Below are positions 53,182-63,707 of a stretch of DNA of 64,000 nt, one piece after another. Positions within the stretch are counted from its first letter, which is position 1. Each line of letters opens with the position of its first letter. The DNA is from Desulfonauticus submarinus (lineage in GTDB: Bacteria > Desulfobacterota > Desulfovibrionia > Desulfovibrionales > Desulfonatronovibrionaceae). The position numbers and the translations under genes were made by a program. Where the stretch lies: NCBI RefSeq assembly GCF_900104045.1, contig NZ_FNIN01000004.1, forward strand, positions 59,250-123,249. The letters run 5' to 3'. The notes beneath the pieces were generated by a model. That model searched no databases. It saw nothing but the letters and a program-made list of their open reading frames with translations, and was not told the origin of the DNA.

Positions 53182-54981
53182 TTAATCTTCTGCTTTTAAA
53201 ACAGCCAGAAAAGCTTCCTGAGGTACTTCTACATTCCCCATTTGTTTCATTCTTTTTTTACCTTCTTTTTGTTTTTCTAAGAGTTTTCTTTTCCGAGTAA
53301 TATCTCCACCATAGCATTTAGCTGTTACATTTTTGCGTAATGGAGCAATTCTTTCTCTAGCAATAATTTTATTTCCAATAGCCGCTTGAATAACTACTTC
53401 AAAAAGTTGTCTTGGTATAACTTTTTTTAAGCGTAAAGCCAATGCTCTACCTTTATAATAGGCTTTATCTCTGTGTACTATCGTGGCCATTGCATCTACA
53501 GGAGATCCATTAATGAGAATATCTAATTTTACCAAATTAGATGGTCTAAAATCTATGACCTCATAATCTAAAGAAGCAAATCCTCTGCTTACTGATTTTA
53601 AGCGATCAAAAAAGTCATAGACAATTTCTGCGAACGGAAGCTCATAGATTACTATTACTCTAGATGTTGTTAAATAGCGAATATCTTTTTGAATTCCTCT
53701 TTTTTCTTCGCATAATTTTAATACATTACCTACATATTCATTAGGTACATGGATTTCCATTTTAACAAAAGGCTCTTTAATCGCTTCTATTTCTACAGGG
53801 GGGGGAAGCTTTGAAGGATTATCTACTTCTAGAATTGTGCCATCTACTTTAACCACTTGATAAACTACAGAAGGTGCAGTGGCTATGAGATTGACTTTGA
53901 ATTCTCTTTCTAGCCTTTCTTGGACAATCTCCATGTGCAGTAAGCCCAGAAATCCACATCTAAATCCAAATCCTAAAGCTTGAGAGGTTTCTGCTTCAAA
54001 AAATAGAGAGGAGTCATTTAATTGTAATTTTTCTAACGCGAATTTTAGGTCTTCGTATTCTCCTGGGTCAACAGGATATAAACCACAAAAAACCATTGGC
54101 TTTATCTTTTTAAATCCAGGGAATGGTTTGGGCGTGGGCTTTTTAGGATGAGTTATAGTGTCTCCTACTCGCGCATCTTTAAGTTCTTTTATATTAGCAC
54201 ATAAAAATCCAACCTCACCTGGTCCCAACTGATTTATATCCACAGCTTCAGGAGAAAAAACTCCAAGTCGAATTACTTCATATTTTTTGCCTGTAGAACA
54301 CATTAAAATGTCTTGCCCTTTTACAATAGTTCCATCTATTACGCGAAACAACACTACAACTCCTACATAGGGATCATACCATGAATCAAAAATTAAGGCT
54401 TTTAATGGTGCATTAGGATCACCTTTAGGACTTGGAATAAATTTTATAATCTTTTCTAAGAGTTCTGGTACTCCTTCACCTGTTTTTGCACTTACCAAGG
54501 TAATATTCGAAGTGTCCAGGCCAATGCCTTCTTCTATTTCTTCTATAACTCGTTCTGGTTCTGCACTTGGCAGATCTATTTTATTTAAAACAGGTAATAT
54601 TTCTAAATCATGATCTAGAGCCAGATATACATTGGCCAAGGTTTGAGCCTCTACTCCTTGGGTGGCATCAACTACTAGTAAAGCTCCATCACACGCAGCC
54701 AGGCTTCTGGAAACCTCATAAGAGAAATCTACATGGCCTGGAGTATCAATTAGATTTAAGATATAAGTTGTTCCGTCTTTAGATTTGTAGGGAATACGCA
54801 CGGTTTGGGCTTTTATTGTGATGCCTCGTTCTCTTTCTAAATCCATTTTATCTAGATATTGATCTTTTTTTTCTCTTTCCCCAACCAGCCCTGTTATTTC
54901 TAGGATTCTGTCAGCCAAGGTAGACTTTCCATGATCTATGTGAGCAATGATGCTGAAATTTCTGATTTTTTTTATATCCAT
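53182..54981 (-). CDS. lepA: Elongation factor 4
   Basis: A 599-residue translational GTPase. G1 is [16 protein letters not shown]3 is [12 protein letters not shown] with the catalytic His present, and G4 is NKIDLPSA. The C-terminal LepA-specific domain ([25 protein letters not shown] in overlapping parts) is complete. It acts on ribosomes during initiation or under stress. AGAAGGAA precedes ATG 54981. Confidence 0.98.
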   Translation of the reverse strand: MDIKKIRNFSIIAHIDHGKSTLADRILEITGLVGEREKKDQYLDKMDLERERGITIKAQTVRIPYKSKDGTTYILNLIDTPGHVDFSYEVSRSLAACDGALLVVDATQGVEAQTLANVYLALDHDLEILPVLNKIDLPSAEPERVIEEIEEGIGLDTSNITLVSAKTGEGVPELLEKIIKFIPSPKGDPNAPLKALIFDSWYDPYVGVVVLFRVIDGTIVKGQDILMCSTGKKYEVIRLGVFSPEAVDINQLGPGEVGFLCANIKELKDARVGDTITHPKKPTPKPFPGFKKIKPMVFCGLYPVDPGEYEDLKFALEKLQLNDSSLFFEAETSQALGFGFRCGFLGLLHMEIVQERLEREFKVNLIATAPSVVYQVVKVDGTILEVDNPSKLPPPVEIEAIKEPFVKMEIHVPNEYVGNVLKLCEEKRGIQKDIRYLTTSRVIVIYELPFAEIVYDFFDRLKSVSRGFASLDYEVIDFRPSNLVKLDILINGSPVDAMATIVHRDKAYYKGRALALRLKKVIPRQLFEVVIQAAIGNKIIARERIAPLRKNVTAKCYGGDITRKRKLLEKQKEGKKRMKQMGNVEVPQEAFLAVLKAED

Positions 54982-55014
54982 AATAAATTCCTTCTCTCTT
55001 AAGTGGAGTAGTTT

Positions 55015-55953
55015 CTATTTTCTTTTTACAAAATGGTCAAATCCTTGGAGATTTAATTTTGTTTTTTCTTTATAAATTCCTGTTTCTCCTTTTATAACAG
55101 ATCCTATTGGCCAACAATTAGGTATCTTAGAAAGAATTTTGGGGAAAAGATGTTTTTCTATTACTCCCAATAGGCCATAGTCTTCTCCCCCTTCTAATAC
55201 AAAATAAAGAGAATTAAAGTCTTTTAGTTTAGCTAGTTTTATTATTTCTTTATTTATAGGTATGACAGGTTCTAGTTTTAGACCTAGTCCTACAGGTAAA
55301 AGCCTGTGTATGTCTTTGGCTATGCCATCAGAGATATCCAACATACTTTTAACTTGAGAAGATAAGAATCTTCCTTCTTTGAGGTAGAATTTAGGACGGA
55401 GATGGGCCTTTATACTTAAGGGGAAATCTTTTTTAGGTAGATTTTCCTGTAGGATAAGAAGGCCTGCTTTGGAAAGTCCTATCTCTCCTATTACAAAGAC
55501 TATATCGCCTGGGTTAGCTTTTTTTCTGCCAGGAAAATTTTGTGAGCATTCTCCTCCGATGGTAATAGAAATACCAAGACGTTCTCCTTTACTTAGATCT
55601 CCTCCAATTAAAGTTAAATTATATTGTTTGGCTAAAAGGGACATAGAGGCAAACATTTTCTGGGCAAAGTTAAGATCTAAGTAAGAAGGCCAAATAAGAT
55701 TGAGGAGAAAAAAAATAGGTTTTGCTCCACATGCGGCCAAATCACTTAAGTTTATGGCCAAGGCTTTATAACCAATGTCTTCTGGTTTAAAATAATTTAA
55801 TGAAAAGTGAGTATTTTCTAAGAATAGATCTGAACTAAGGGCTAGTTTATCGCTTTGGACTAGGGCGCAGTCATGCCCTCTGCCGATAATCACTCGTGCC
55901 CCTATATTGGGAAAAAATTTATCTATTAAATATAAAAAATCTTCTTCTTGCAT
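55015..55953 (-). CDS. thiL: Thiamine-monophosphate kinase
   Basis: A 312-residue ATP-dependent kinase making thiamine diphosphate from thiamine monophosphate. Family parts: GHDCALV (for GDDAAV), LALSSDLFLENTHF (for the D-x-LVEGVHF box), NLSDLAACGAKP, GGDLSKG, LDISDGIAKD, and GGEDYGLL. It is slightly shorter than E. coli ThiL. It lies 2 bases after the UvrD-like gene. Confidence 0.93.
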   Translation of the reverse strand: MQEEDFLYLIDKFFPNIGARVIIGRGHDCALVQSDKLALSSDLFLENTHFSLNYFKPEDIGYKALAINLSDLAACGAKPIFFLLNLIWPSYLDLNFAQKMFASMSLLAKQYNLTLIGGDLSKGERLGISITIGGECSQNFPGRKKANPGDIVFVIGEIGLSKAGLLILQENLPKKDFPLSIKAHLRPKFYLKEGRFLSSQVKSMLDISDGIAKDIHRLLPVGLGLKLEPVIPINKEIIKLAKLKDFNSLYFVLEGGEDYGLLGVIEKHLFPKILSKIPNCWPIGSVIKGETGIYKEKTKLNLQGFDHFVKRK

Positions 55954-55955
55954 AT

Positions 55956-58079
55956 TTATTCAAATTCTAAAAAGTCTTTGATTACTGTTTTTAAACCACA
56001 TTTGGGAAAGTGTACTTTGTATTTATTAGGTGGAATATGAGCAATTATTTTACCTTGACCAAATATTTTATGAGAGCAATAGGCTCCTGTTCGGTTATTA
56101 TTTACTGCTGTTTTTTTGGTTGCTGGGGATAGAGTTTTAGGATTTAAAGATTCTGACTCATTTTTTTGTGTGTTATAAGGATTACAATCCCCAAAAAAGT
56201 TTTCTTTATATACATTGACCAGGGTTTCTTTTATTTCAGTGATAAAAGGACTTGGTAACACAGGTTCAAAGCTGTCAAAATATTTATTATAAGTTGTAGT
56301 TGGTACAAATAGGGCCAGATATTCTTTTGCCCTTGTGCAGGCTACATAGAAGAGTCTTCTTTCTTCTTCTAGGGCTACTGGATCTTCTAAGGCATATTTT
56401 GACGGGAATTTATCTTCTATTAAGTCTATTATTAGTACACAACTCCATTCTAAGCCTTTGGCTGAGTGAATGGTGGATAAAACTATTCTATTGTCATCTC
56501 TTTTTTCTTCATTGGTTGGTTCTAAAGTTAAATCTGCTAAAAAATCTTCTAGGTGTTCATAGGTAGAAGCTATTTGAATTAGTTGTTCTACTCCTGCCAT
56601 CCGTTTGGGAAGGTCGTCCATAAATTTATTTTCCATAATTGGAGTATAAATTTTGATTATTTCTTCTAAAAGAGTTTGAGGCGAGAGTTGTTTTTGTCTG
56701 AGTTCATCTAGACTTTCCAAAATACATTTTAAGGCATTATTTTTAGCACAGATTCTTTTAAATTTAGATGTTTCTCCTTGGATAAAATATTGATAAAGTT
56801 TTTGGCATGTTTTGGGACCCACTCCTTTTATATTGCTAAGGGCTCTTGTCCAGGCTAATACATCACTTGCATTGGACACAATTCTTAAAAAAGCAATAAT
56901 ATCTTTAATATGTGCAGCTTCTGAAAATTTTTGGCCTCCAAATTTTTGGAACTTTAATCCAACTTTTCCTAGTTCCATTTCCAGAGCATAAGATTGATAG
57001 CCTGCTCTAAACAGAACAGCTATTTCTCGATAAGGATATTTTAATGATAGTTCTTGGATTTTTTTTGTTACTAATTGAGCTTGGCTGAAATCACTATTTG
57101 TATAATATAATTCAGGTTTTATACCTTCATCCTTAGATGAAAATAATTTTTTAGGATATTTTTCTTTGGCTAAACTTAAAACATGATTTGCTAGAGATAA
57201 AATAGGTTGAGTAGAACGGTAATTTTGTTCTAATTTAATAATTTGAGCATTTGGAAAAAGTTTTGGAAAGTTTAGAATATTTTCTATGGTAGCTCCTCTA
57301 AAGGCATATATAGATTGGGCATCATCTCCCACTGCCATGACATTGCCTTCGTCTCCTGCCAGTAATTTTATAAGCCTGCCTTGAATTTTATTAGTGTCTT
57401 GATATTCATCTACCATTACAAATTGAAATTTTTGTTGAAATAAAAAGCGAACATTTTCATCTTGGTTGAGTAATTGTTCTAGAAAAAATAATAAGTCATC
57501 ATAATCTACTAAAAAATGCTTGGCTTTAAAATTTTTATAGTAATTGGATATTTCTAAGATGTCGTTTGTAAATAGAGAAAGGTGGTAATATTGATTTTTT
57601 ATAATTTGTTCTAGGGGAAGTTCTTTGTTTCTAGACCTAGAAATAATTTCATATATTGTTTGGTGCTTAGGAAACTTTTTATCTTTGGTGAGATTTAATT
57701 CATTTTTAGCCTGTCTTATGATTTCCAGAGCATCAGAGGTGTCAATAATAGAAAAACCTTCCTGCCAACCCAATACATTGGCAAATTTTTTAAGCATAGA
57801 AAAGGCAAAGCTGTGAAAGGTCCCGCCACAAATACCTATTATATCTTGCCCTAATAATTCCTCCACTCTTTTAAGCATTTCAGCGGCAGCTTTGCGAGTG
57901 AAGGTTAAAAGTAAAATATTGCTAGGGTCTATTCCGTGCTCCATAAGGTAAGCCAGTCGATAGACAATGGTTCTGGTTTTTCCGCTACCTGCACCAGCAA
58001 TTACTAATAGAGGTCCATTAACAGTAGTTACTGCTTTTAATTGAGCTGGATTTAATTCTTGTTCATAGTTTATTTTCAT
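55956..58079 (-). CDS. UvrD/PcrA-type DNA helicase
   Basis: A 707-residue superfamily 1 3'-5' helicase. Motif I is AGAGSGKTRTI, motif Ia LLLTFTRKAAAEM, motif II VDEYQDTN, motif III VGDDAQSIYAFRGA, motif V LSTIHSAKGLEW and motif VI RRLFYVACTRAKEYL. The C-terminal tail (GQGKIIAHIPPNKYKVHF) resembles the Tudor-like domain that binds RNA polymerase in PcrA/UvrD. It probably works in DNA repair or restart. It overlaps the phosphodiesterase gene by 17 bp. Confidence 0.94.
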   Translation of the reverse strand: MKINYEQELNPAQLKAVTTVNGPLLVIAGAGSGKTRTIVYRLAYLMEHGIDPSNILLLTFTRKAAAEMLKRVEELLGQDIIGICGGTFHSFAFSMLKKFANVLGWQEGFSIIDTSDALEIIRQAKNELNLTKDKKFPKHQTIYEIISRSRNKELPLEQIIKNQYYHLSLFTNDILEISNYYKNFKAKHFLVDYDDLLFFLEQLLNQDENVRFLFQQKFQFVMVDEYQDTNKIQGRLIKLLAGDEGNVMAVGDDAQSIYAFRGATIENILNFPKLFPNAQIIKLEQNYRSTQPILSLANHVLSLAKEKYPKKLFSSKDEGIKPELYYTNSDFSQAQLVTKKIQELSLKYPYREIAVLFRAGYQSYALEMELGKVGLKFQKFGGQKFSEAAHIKDIIAFLRIVSNASDVLAWTRALSNIKGVGPKTCQKLYQYFIQGETSKFKRICAKNNALKCILESLDELRQKQLSPQTLLEEIIKIYTPIMENKFMDDLPKRMAGVEQLIQIASTYEHLEDFLADLTLEPTNEEKRDDNRIVLSTIHSAKGLEWSCVLIIDLIEDKFPSKYALEDPVALEEERRLFYVACTRAKEYLALFVPTTTYNKYFDSFEPVLPSPFITEIKETLVNVYKENFFGDCNPYNTQKNESESLNPKTLSPATKKTAVNNNRTGAYCSHKIFGQGKIIAHIPPNKYKVHFPKCGLKTVIKDFLEFE

Positions 58080-59349
58080 AATTTTTTTCCACTAATTTTC
58101 CTACGTCCCGTAGAGTTATAGGTTTTTCTCCAAAAGAATCAAAAAATAAGACATCGCTTTCTAGATGTACACCTGTTCTACCAAAATGACCAAAAATTTC
58201 TTTACGGTCAAATTTTCCTTTAAGGTCAAAACCAGCACGCGGCACGCAAATTAAATCAGGGGTATGGTCAAAGCTAGCATTAGGATATAATTCTCTTTTT
58301 TCCAAAACTTTGGAAATAACCTTTTCCCCTTGATAGCGCATAGAAAGTAAAATTTCTTTTATTTGTTGGGCCAAGCTTTGTTTTCCCAATTTGCGAGCTG
58401 TTGGATCAAAAGGATATAAATATATTCTGCCAGAATCTAAAGCAAAAGCCTTGGTTAAAGGATGGATACAATCTAAGTCCCATTCATTTAACGGAGGTTT
58501 TTTAAATTTTAAAAAACCACGTTGAGTTAATAAAGCATTTAGGTCTACTTCTGTTTTTAGAGCAGTGAATCCATGATCTGCCACTAAGATTAGTCTTTTA
58601 GGGTCAGGCAATTCTTTAAATTTGTTTAAGACCTTAGTTAAGAGGTCATCTAAATTTTTTAAGAAAGTTAGACAGTTTTGATGAAGAGGATGTTCTTGGT
58701 TAATTACTGCATCATAACAGAAATGAAAAAGTCTATCTGGTTCAGTTAAGACAAAGATAAATATATCCCAAGCCAAATCAGACCAAAAAAGATTAAAGGC
58801 AAGCTCTCGGGAGGTTAAAGTTTTTTTAAGTTCTGGGAAGATATTGGCAGGGTTTTGTAGAGCCAAGATAGTATTTGCCTCTAAAGTATATTTTTGGGCT
58901 TTTAGAATGGGATATAATGGCGGGGGAAAAATTGCTTTTTTTAAATCTAAGGACAAAAAACCACTTATAAGTTGTCCTGAAATGGGAAAGGCTGGATAGG
59001 TATGAGGCAGGTTTATTATTTTAAAAAATTTTCCATTTGCTCTATTGGGATGAAAAATAGGTTGAGCCTTTATTTGAGAAGAGTCAGAAAAAAATATTTT
59101 TTGTTTTTTAAAAGAGTATTCAGTAAAGCCAAATACCCCATGATTTTCAGGGCCAGTTCCAGTAAAAAAAGAAGTCCAATTAACAGGAGAGAGATAGGGG
59201 AGCTCTGATTTTATAGCAACGGCTTTATTTGAGTGCAATAAAGGGTTAAGAGAGTTTAATATGCCTTTTTCACTTAAATCTTGGGCAAGAGATAAAGGCA
59301 TTCCATCTAAGCCTATAATTAATGTACGAATAGAATGATTTTTTTGCAT
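58063..59349 (-). CDS. Type I phosphodiesterase/nucleotide pyrophosphatase family protein
   Basis: A 428-residue member of the alkaline phosphatase superfamily. LIIGLDGMP gives the first metal Asp, and PVNWTSFFTGTGPENHG holds the nucleophile Ser/Thr. FVLTEPDRLFHFCYD is the second metal region, and VADHGF the third (Asp-His). The substrate is unknown; bacterial relatives act on phosphodiesters and glycan-linked phosphates. No signal peptide is visible, so it is likely cytoplasmic. It overlaps the helicase gene by 17 bp. Confidence 0.88.
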   Translation of the reverse strand: MQKNHSIRTLIIGLDGMPLSLAQDLSEKGILNSLNPLLHSNKAVAIKSELPYLSPVNWTSFFTGTGPENHGVFGFTEYSFKKQKIFFSDSSQIKAQPIFHPNRANGKFFKIINLPHTYPAFPISGQLISGFLSLDLKKAIFPPPLYPILKAQKYTLEANTILALQNPANIFPELKKTLTSRELAFNLFWSDLAWDIFIFVLTEPDRLFHFCYDAVINQEHPLHQNCLTFLKNLDDLLTKVLNKFKELPDPKRLILVADHGFTALKTEVDLNALLTQRGFLKFKKPPLNEWDLDCIHPLTKAFALDSGRIYLYPFDPTARKLGKQSLAQQIKEILLSMRYQGEKVISKVLEKRELYPNASFDHTPDLICVPRAGFDLKGKFDRKEIFGHFGRTGVHLESDVLFFDSFGEKPITLRDVGKLVEKNYENKL

Positions 59350-59386
59350 AACTTAATTAGAAACTCAGAAGGGAAACCTTGTTTGC

Positions 59387-60934
59387 TTAGGTAGTTAGAG
59401 TTTTTTCTCTGTCTAAGAAACGATAGGTTATTGCCTCAGCCAAGATGGAGATGTCAATATTTTCTTGATGTTTTAAATCTGCGATAGTTCGACTGATGCG
59501 TAAAATTCTAGTATAAGCTCTAGCAGATAGCCCAAGTTTGTTCACAGCTTGTTCTAAAAAAGTATGTTCTTTTTCTCCAAGAGAACAAAATTCGGCAAGC
59601 CATTTTCCAGAAAGTTCACTGTTAGTTAAAAAAGGTAGATTATGTTTTTGATAACGTTTTTGTTGGATTTCTCTAGCTTGTAAAATGCGTGCCCGCATTT
59701 TTTCTGAGGAAATTTTGCTTTGTTTTTGTTTTAAATCAGAATAGTCCACACCAGCTACTTCTACTTGTAGATCTATTCTATCTAAAAGAGGGCCTGAAAG
59801 TCGGGCTCTGTAGCGTTGGATTTGATTTGGCGTACAAGAGCATTCATGGTGCGCATCTCCAAGGTATCCACATGGGCAAGGGTTCATAGCTGCTACTAAC
59901 ATAAAATTGGCAGGATAGCGTAAAGATATTGAAGCTCTAGAAATAGTTACCTCTCCGTCTTCCAAAGGTTGTCTTAAAACTTCTAAAACGTGTTTTTTAA
60001 ATTCAGGAAGTTCATCTAAGAAAAGTACTCCTCTATGAGCTAATGATACTTCTCCTGGTTTAGGTTGATGCCCTCCGCCAATAAGTCCTGCATCTGAGAT
60101 GGTATGATGAGGAGAACGAAATGGTCTGTGAACAATAAGGGCCATATCTGGTTTCAATTGACCACTTACACTATAGATTTTGGTTACCTCAAGAGCTTCT
60201 TCAAAGGTTAAAGGTGGAAGTACAGTAGGTATTCTTTGGGCTAACATGGTTTTTCCACTACCTGGTGGGCCTATAAATAAAAGGTTGTGTCCTCCTGCGG
60301 CAGCTATTTCAATAGCTCTTTTGGCGTGTTCTTGGCCTTTAACTTCTGCAAAGTCTATAAGAAATTGTTGTTGTGCCTGAAAAATTTGCTCTATATTTAG
60401 TTTAGTTGGTTCTATTATTTGTTCTTGGTTGAGAAATTGAATTACATCTATTAGATTATTTGCCCCTAGCACTTGGATGTCTTTTACTACAGCTGCTTCT
60501 AAAGAGTTTTTTTGGGGCAAGATAATACCTTTGAAGTTTTTTTCTCTAGCCAAAAGAGCAAGAGAAAGAGCTCCTGCAATAGGTCTTAATTCTCCAGTTA
60601 AAGAAAGTTCTCCTGCCAAAAGATACATAGAAAGATTTGTTGGGGAGATAAGTCCGCTACTTGCTAATAAACCCACTGCTAAAGGTAAATCAAAAAGACT
60701 TCCTTCTTTGCGTTGATTAGCAGGGGCTAAATTAATGGTGATTCTACTAGGTGGAATTTTATAGCCACAGTTTTTTAAGGCAGAGAGGACTCTTTCTTTG
60801 CTTTCTTTAACAGCGCCTTCAGCTAAGCCCACTAATTTTAAGGCAGGTAGTCCTGAACGGACTAAATCTATCTCAACCTCTACTAAAAATGCATCTATGC
60901 CTAAAAGGCCTGCACTAAATGTTTTTGCAAACAT
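59387..60934 (-). CDS. YifB/ComM-family Mg-chelatase-like AAA+ ATPase
   Basis: A 515-residue protein. The N-terminal ChlI-like domain (GLPALKLVGLAEGAVKESKERV in parts, ITINLAPANQRKEGS) is followed by the Mg-chelatase-type AAA+ domain. Walker A is GPPGSGKTML, and FRSPHHTISDAGLIGGG, LDELPEF and AAMNPCPCGY also match. The C-terminal domain holds AYTRILRISRTIADL. ComM relatives act as a branch-migration helicase in natural transformation. The gene follows lepB on the same strand. Confidence 0.96.
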   Translation of the reverse strand: MFAKTFSAGLLGIDAFLVEVEIDLVRSGLPALKLVGLAEGAVKESKERVLSALKNCGYKIPPSRITINLAPANQRKEGSLFDLPLAVGLLASSGLISPTNLSMYLLAGELSLTGELRPIAGALSLALLAREKNFKGIILPQKNSLEAAVVKDIQVLGANNLIDVIQFLNQEQIIEPTKLNIEQIFQAQQQFLIDFAEVKGQEHAKRAIEIAAAGGHNLLFIGPPGSGKTMLAQRIPTVLPPLTFEEALEVTKIYSVSGQLKPDMALIVHRPFRSPHHTISDAGLIGGGHQPKPGEVSLAHRGVLFLDELPEFKKHVLEVLRQPLEDGEVTISRASISLRYPANFMLVAAMNPCPCGYLGDAHHECSCTPNQIQRYRARLSGPLLDRIDLQVEVAGVDYSDLKQKQSKISSEKMRARILQAREIQQKRYQKHNLPFLTNSELSGKWLAEFCSLGEKEHTFLEQAVNKLGLSARAYTRILRISRTIADLKHQENIDISILAEAITYRFLDREKTLTT

Positions 60935-60954
60935 TTGTATATTGACTAATATAT

Positions 60955-61554
60955 TCAGTGAATAATTTTTCCAATCCTATTCCACCGAATATTAGAGAAA
61001 CCTTGCCAAGACCAATAAATAATAAAGGCTTTACCTAAAATTTTATTTCTATCTACAAATCCCCAAAATCTAGAATCATAAGATTCATCCCTGTTGTCTC
61101 CCATTACAAAATATTTTCCCTCAGGAACAGTAATAGGACCAAAGTTATCTCTAGTGGGAATGATATTTGGATCTGTATGCTTGACATAAGGTTCTATTAA
61201 TTTCTTGCCATTTCTATATACTATTTTGTTAATCACTTGAATTTTGTCTCCAGGTAGGCCAATAACTCTTTTAATAAAATCTTTAGAAGGATCGAGAGGA
61301 TATTCAAAAACAATAATGTCTTGGAATTTTGGATCTGAAAATTTAACAATAAACTTGTCTGTAAAAGGTATTCTAAGACCGTAGATAAACTTATTGACCA
61401 AGAGATGATCTCCTATCTGGAGGGTATCTAACATTGAACCAGAAGGTATTTTAAAGGCTTGGATGACAAAAGCTCTAATTAAAAAGGCTAAGATAAAAGC
61501 CACTGCAAAGGCTTCTAGATATTCAGCAACAATTTTTTGCCATTTACCACTCAT
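60955..61554 (-). CDS. lepB: Signal peptidase I
   Basis: A 199-residue membrane serine protease that removes Sec signal peptides. One TM helix (about 14-34) precedes the catalytic box IPSGSM (Ser40). The general base is Lys95 in FIKRVIGLPGDK, and box E is GDNRDESYDSRFWG. AAGGAG lies upstream of ATG 61554. It heads the minus-strand run and serves the many exported proteins, including the envelope factors here. Confidence 0.97.
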   Translation of the reverse strand: MSGKWQKIVAEYLEAFAVAFILAFLIRAFVIQAFKIPSGSMLDTLQIGDHLLVNKFIYGLRIPFTDKFIVKFSDPKFQDIIVFEYPLDPSKDFIKRVIGLPGDKIQVINKIVYRNGKKLIEPYVKHTDPNIIPTRDNFGPITVPEGKYFVMGDNRDESYDSRFWGFVDRNKILGKAFIIYWSWQGFSNIRWNRIGKIIH

Positions 61555-61787
61555 TAAAGTTTTCTCCTTAATAATTTTTTGAAAAATTTTTTATTGGCAC
61601 TTTTTAAAAGGCAAGAATTTTTTTATTTTGCCTTAATTTATTGGGATAGGCAAGCAAAGAAATAGGAATAAACTCCACCAATCAACTTGAGGTTTCAAGG
61701 AAATTTTGTTTTTTGTTTTGCTTGATTTTTGAGTTCAGGACAAATATCAGTATAAAACTCATTTTAATACTTAAAGAGGAAAATAAT

Positions 61788-62300
61788 ATGGATTTATCTA
61801 ATGTGAACAAATTGTTAGGAGAGGAATTTTTAACCTGGCTTTGGTTTAAAAGCGAGAATCAATCTGGTCTTATGGAGATAAATAACGAGGCTTTTGCTGT
61901 ATATTTTAGCGGACGTGTTGTTGTAGAAGGAGGGGAAGGAGAGTCTTTAGAAAAAACAGTTTGTTCTGGAGAAATGTCAGAGTTAGCAGAAGCTAAGCAA
62001 GGCCTTCGATTAGGAAAAAAAGTAACCCAAGCAAAATTGAAATTTGAACAAGATAATTTAAGTTGGCAACTTAGCGTTAAAGCAGAAGATTTTTCATTTT
62101 CAGGATTTAAAACTCCTAAAATAGAGATGAAATTAGAAGAAGATGAAAGTGATGAAGGACGTTTTTTAGAAAAGATGTATCTTGTAGAAAAGTGTGTTCA
62201 CTTTTTCTTTAGCCTATTTAAACAGTTTGTTGAACTTAGATTTAGCCCTGCATGGGAAGAAGAGCAAAGAAAAATTCGAGAGTGGATAGTACGTAATTAA
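61788..62300 (+). CDS. Hypothetical protein, possibly related to the RdgC C-terminal region
   Basis: A 170-residue soluble protein. The N-terminus LLGEEFLTWLWFKSE recalls the C-terminal domain of the recombination-associated protein RdgC, in which a similar Trp-Leu-Trp block occurs. This comes from memory of the motif and is tentative. The middle is acidic. The start ATG 61788 is preferred (AGAGGA 9 bases upstream) over the open frame from 61713. It stands alone, divergent from lepB, with a long AT-rich gap behind it. Confidence 0.65.
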   Translation: MDLSNVNKLLGEEFLTWLWFKSENQSGLMEINNEAFAVYFSGRVVVEGGEGESLEKTVCSGEMSELAEAKQGLRLGKKVTQAKLKFEQDNLSWQLSVKAEDFSFSGFKTPKIEMKLEEDESDEGRFLEKMYLVEKCVHFFFSLFKQFVELRFSPAWEEEQRKIREWIVRN

Positions 62301-62843
62301 AGACTAGTAATTATGTTCAAATAGGCACTTCTTGAAGAAATCCCAATAAATTCAGTTAATTATTTTTTGAGTTTAACTTTTTTAACAAAAGAGCAAGCAT
62401 TCTCTTTTTTTTGAGGAAATTGCTTTATTAAGTTAAGAGAAAAGTTAAAATTTATTTTTATTTCTTAGTCAAATTTAAAAAAAAGTAAAATCAACGTTCT
62501 TAATTTCCAAGTTTTGGGTTAAAAACTAAAATAATTTATTTAAAAAATTTATAACTCACTAAAAACAATTTTTCTTTATCCCTTCAAAAATAATTTCACA
62601 CTTTATTTTCAAATTTTAAATATTTCTCAAATTTTTAATAAATTGATTTTTTCATCTTCTTAAGGGAAAAGTTAATTTTTTATAAAATTATCATGTCTTT
62701 TAAAAAAATTTAATGTCAAATTAGGGACAATTTAGTTATTTTTTGTAAAATTTGTCTTTACTTAGCCCTAAATTTAGGTTAGGGCTCTCTCTATTTTATG
62801 CCAAATTTATATTGCAATTATATTAAATTAATTGGAGAGGGCA
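62301..62843. other. AT-rich gene-free region before the autotransporter remnant
   Basis: About 540 bases, extremely AT-rich, without a credible gene. It contains a hairpin AGCCCTAA/TTAGGGCT (62764-62771, 62779-62786) about 60 bases before the next start codon. I see no clear promoter, repeat array or RNA gene. Confidence 0.6.
62764..62786. other. 8-bp hairpin in the autotransporter leader
   Basis: AGCCCTAA (62764-62771) pairs with TTAGGGCT (62779-62786) around ATTTAGG. It shares the TTAGGGC/GCCCTAA core with the repeat at 7174-7200. It may be a terminator for upstream transcription or an operator. Confidence 0.4.
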
Positions 62844-63707
62844 ATGAAAGAAAAATATTTTTTGTCTTTTGTCTTTTTCATTTTAATTTTACTTTCTTTG
62901 TTTTTAGATAAGGGCAATGCTGATGATTTTACTTTATATAGTGGGAATGCTTCAACTCAGACCAATGCCAAAGATAAAACAGGAGCTCCAGATATTTTAA
63001 ATGAGGATAATTTTACTATTGAATCTGGGGCAAGTATTTCTGTTGAGGGAAGCGGGGCTAAAGGTATTAATGCTGGGAATAATACCACTATAACTAATTC
63101 AGGCAGTATTAGTACTAGTGTTAATGCCTGGGCGGCTATTGAGACATATGGAATATATGCTATTGGCAATAATACTATTATAAAAAATTTAGGAACTATT
63201 AAAGCAGACTCTTGGATTGGAATGACTTCTGACTCTAGTAAGACATCTGGTATATATTCTTTTGGTACTAATATAAGTATAACCAATTCAGGAACTATTA
63301 TTATTAGTTCTAAAGATTGGGCAAATCCTGGCTCTTATACTACAGCTTATGGAGTATACGTTATTGGGAATAATAATTTTATTGATAATTCAGGTTTAAT
63401 TAATGTTAGCGTTCTTCAAATCTACAGACGTGTTGAAGGAAGTGGTTTATATGTGGAAGGTGATGATAATACTATAAATAATCTTGGTACTATTATTGTT
63501 AATATTAGTGAGGATAGTTTTAGTCCTAGTCCTATAGGAAGTAGTATGGGTTATGGTATAAATATATATGGTGATAGTAATATGATAAGCAACCTGGGTA
63601 ACGTTACAGTGAGTACTACAGCTGACAGCACATATGCTGAAATCTATGGGATAAATATTGAGGGTAATGGAAATACAATTACTAAAAGACTCAAAAGTCC
63701 ACATTAA
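62844..63707 (+). CDS. Truncated autotransporter passenger (N-terminal fragment)
   Basis: A 287-residue fragment. A signal peptide (1 to about 26, ending GNA) precedes a beta-helix-like passenger made of degenerate repeats of about 30-40 residues. Each repeat is built around an N-x-I-x-N-(S/L)-G-x-I core (TITNSGSIS, IIKNLGTIKA, SITNSGTII, FIDNSGLIN, TINNLGTII, MISNLGNVT). The last copy breaks at GNGNTITK and runs out of frame into RLKSPH and a stop. The rest of a normal passenger and nearly all of the beta-barrel are missing; the very end of a barrel follows in another frame. ATG 62844 has GGAGAGG just upstream. Probably a decayed gene. Confidence 0.75.
   Translation: MKEKYFLSFVFFILILLSLFLDKGNADDFTLYSGNASTQTNAKDKTGAPDILNEDNFTIESGASISVEGSGAKGINAGNNTTITNSGSISTSVNAWAAIETYGIYAIGNNTIIKNLGTIKADSWIGMTSDSSKTSGIYSFGTNISITNSGTIIISSKDWANPGSYTTAYGVYVIGNNNFIDNSGLINVSVLQIYRRVEGSGLYVEGDDNTINNLGTIIVNISEDSFSPSPIGSSMGYGINIYGDSNMISNLGNVTVSTTADSTYAEIYGINIEGNGNTITKRLKSPH

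Noticed and set aside
63684..63700. Programmed -1 frameshift joining the two autotransporter fragments
   Set aside because: A -1 shift would join the frames, but there is no X-XXY-YYZ heptamer, and the product would still lack most of the barrel.
62844..63707. CRISPR or DNA tandem-repeat array in the autotransporter region
   Set aside because: The repeats are degenerate at DNA level and explained by beta-helix protein repeats; there are no uniform spacers.
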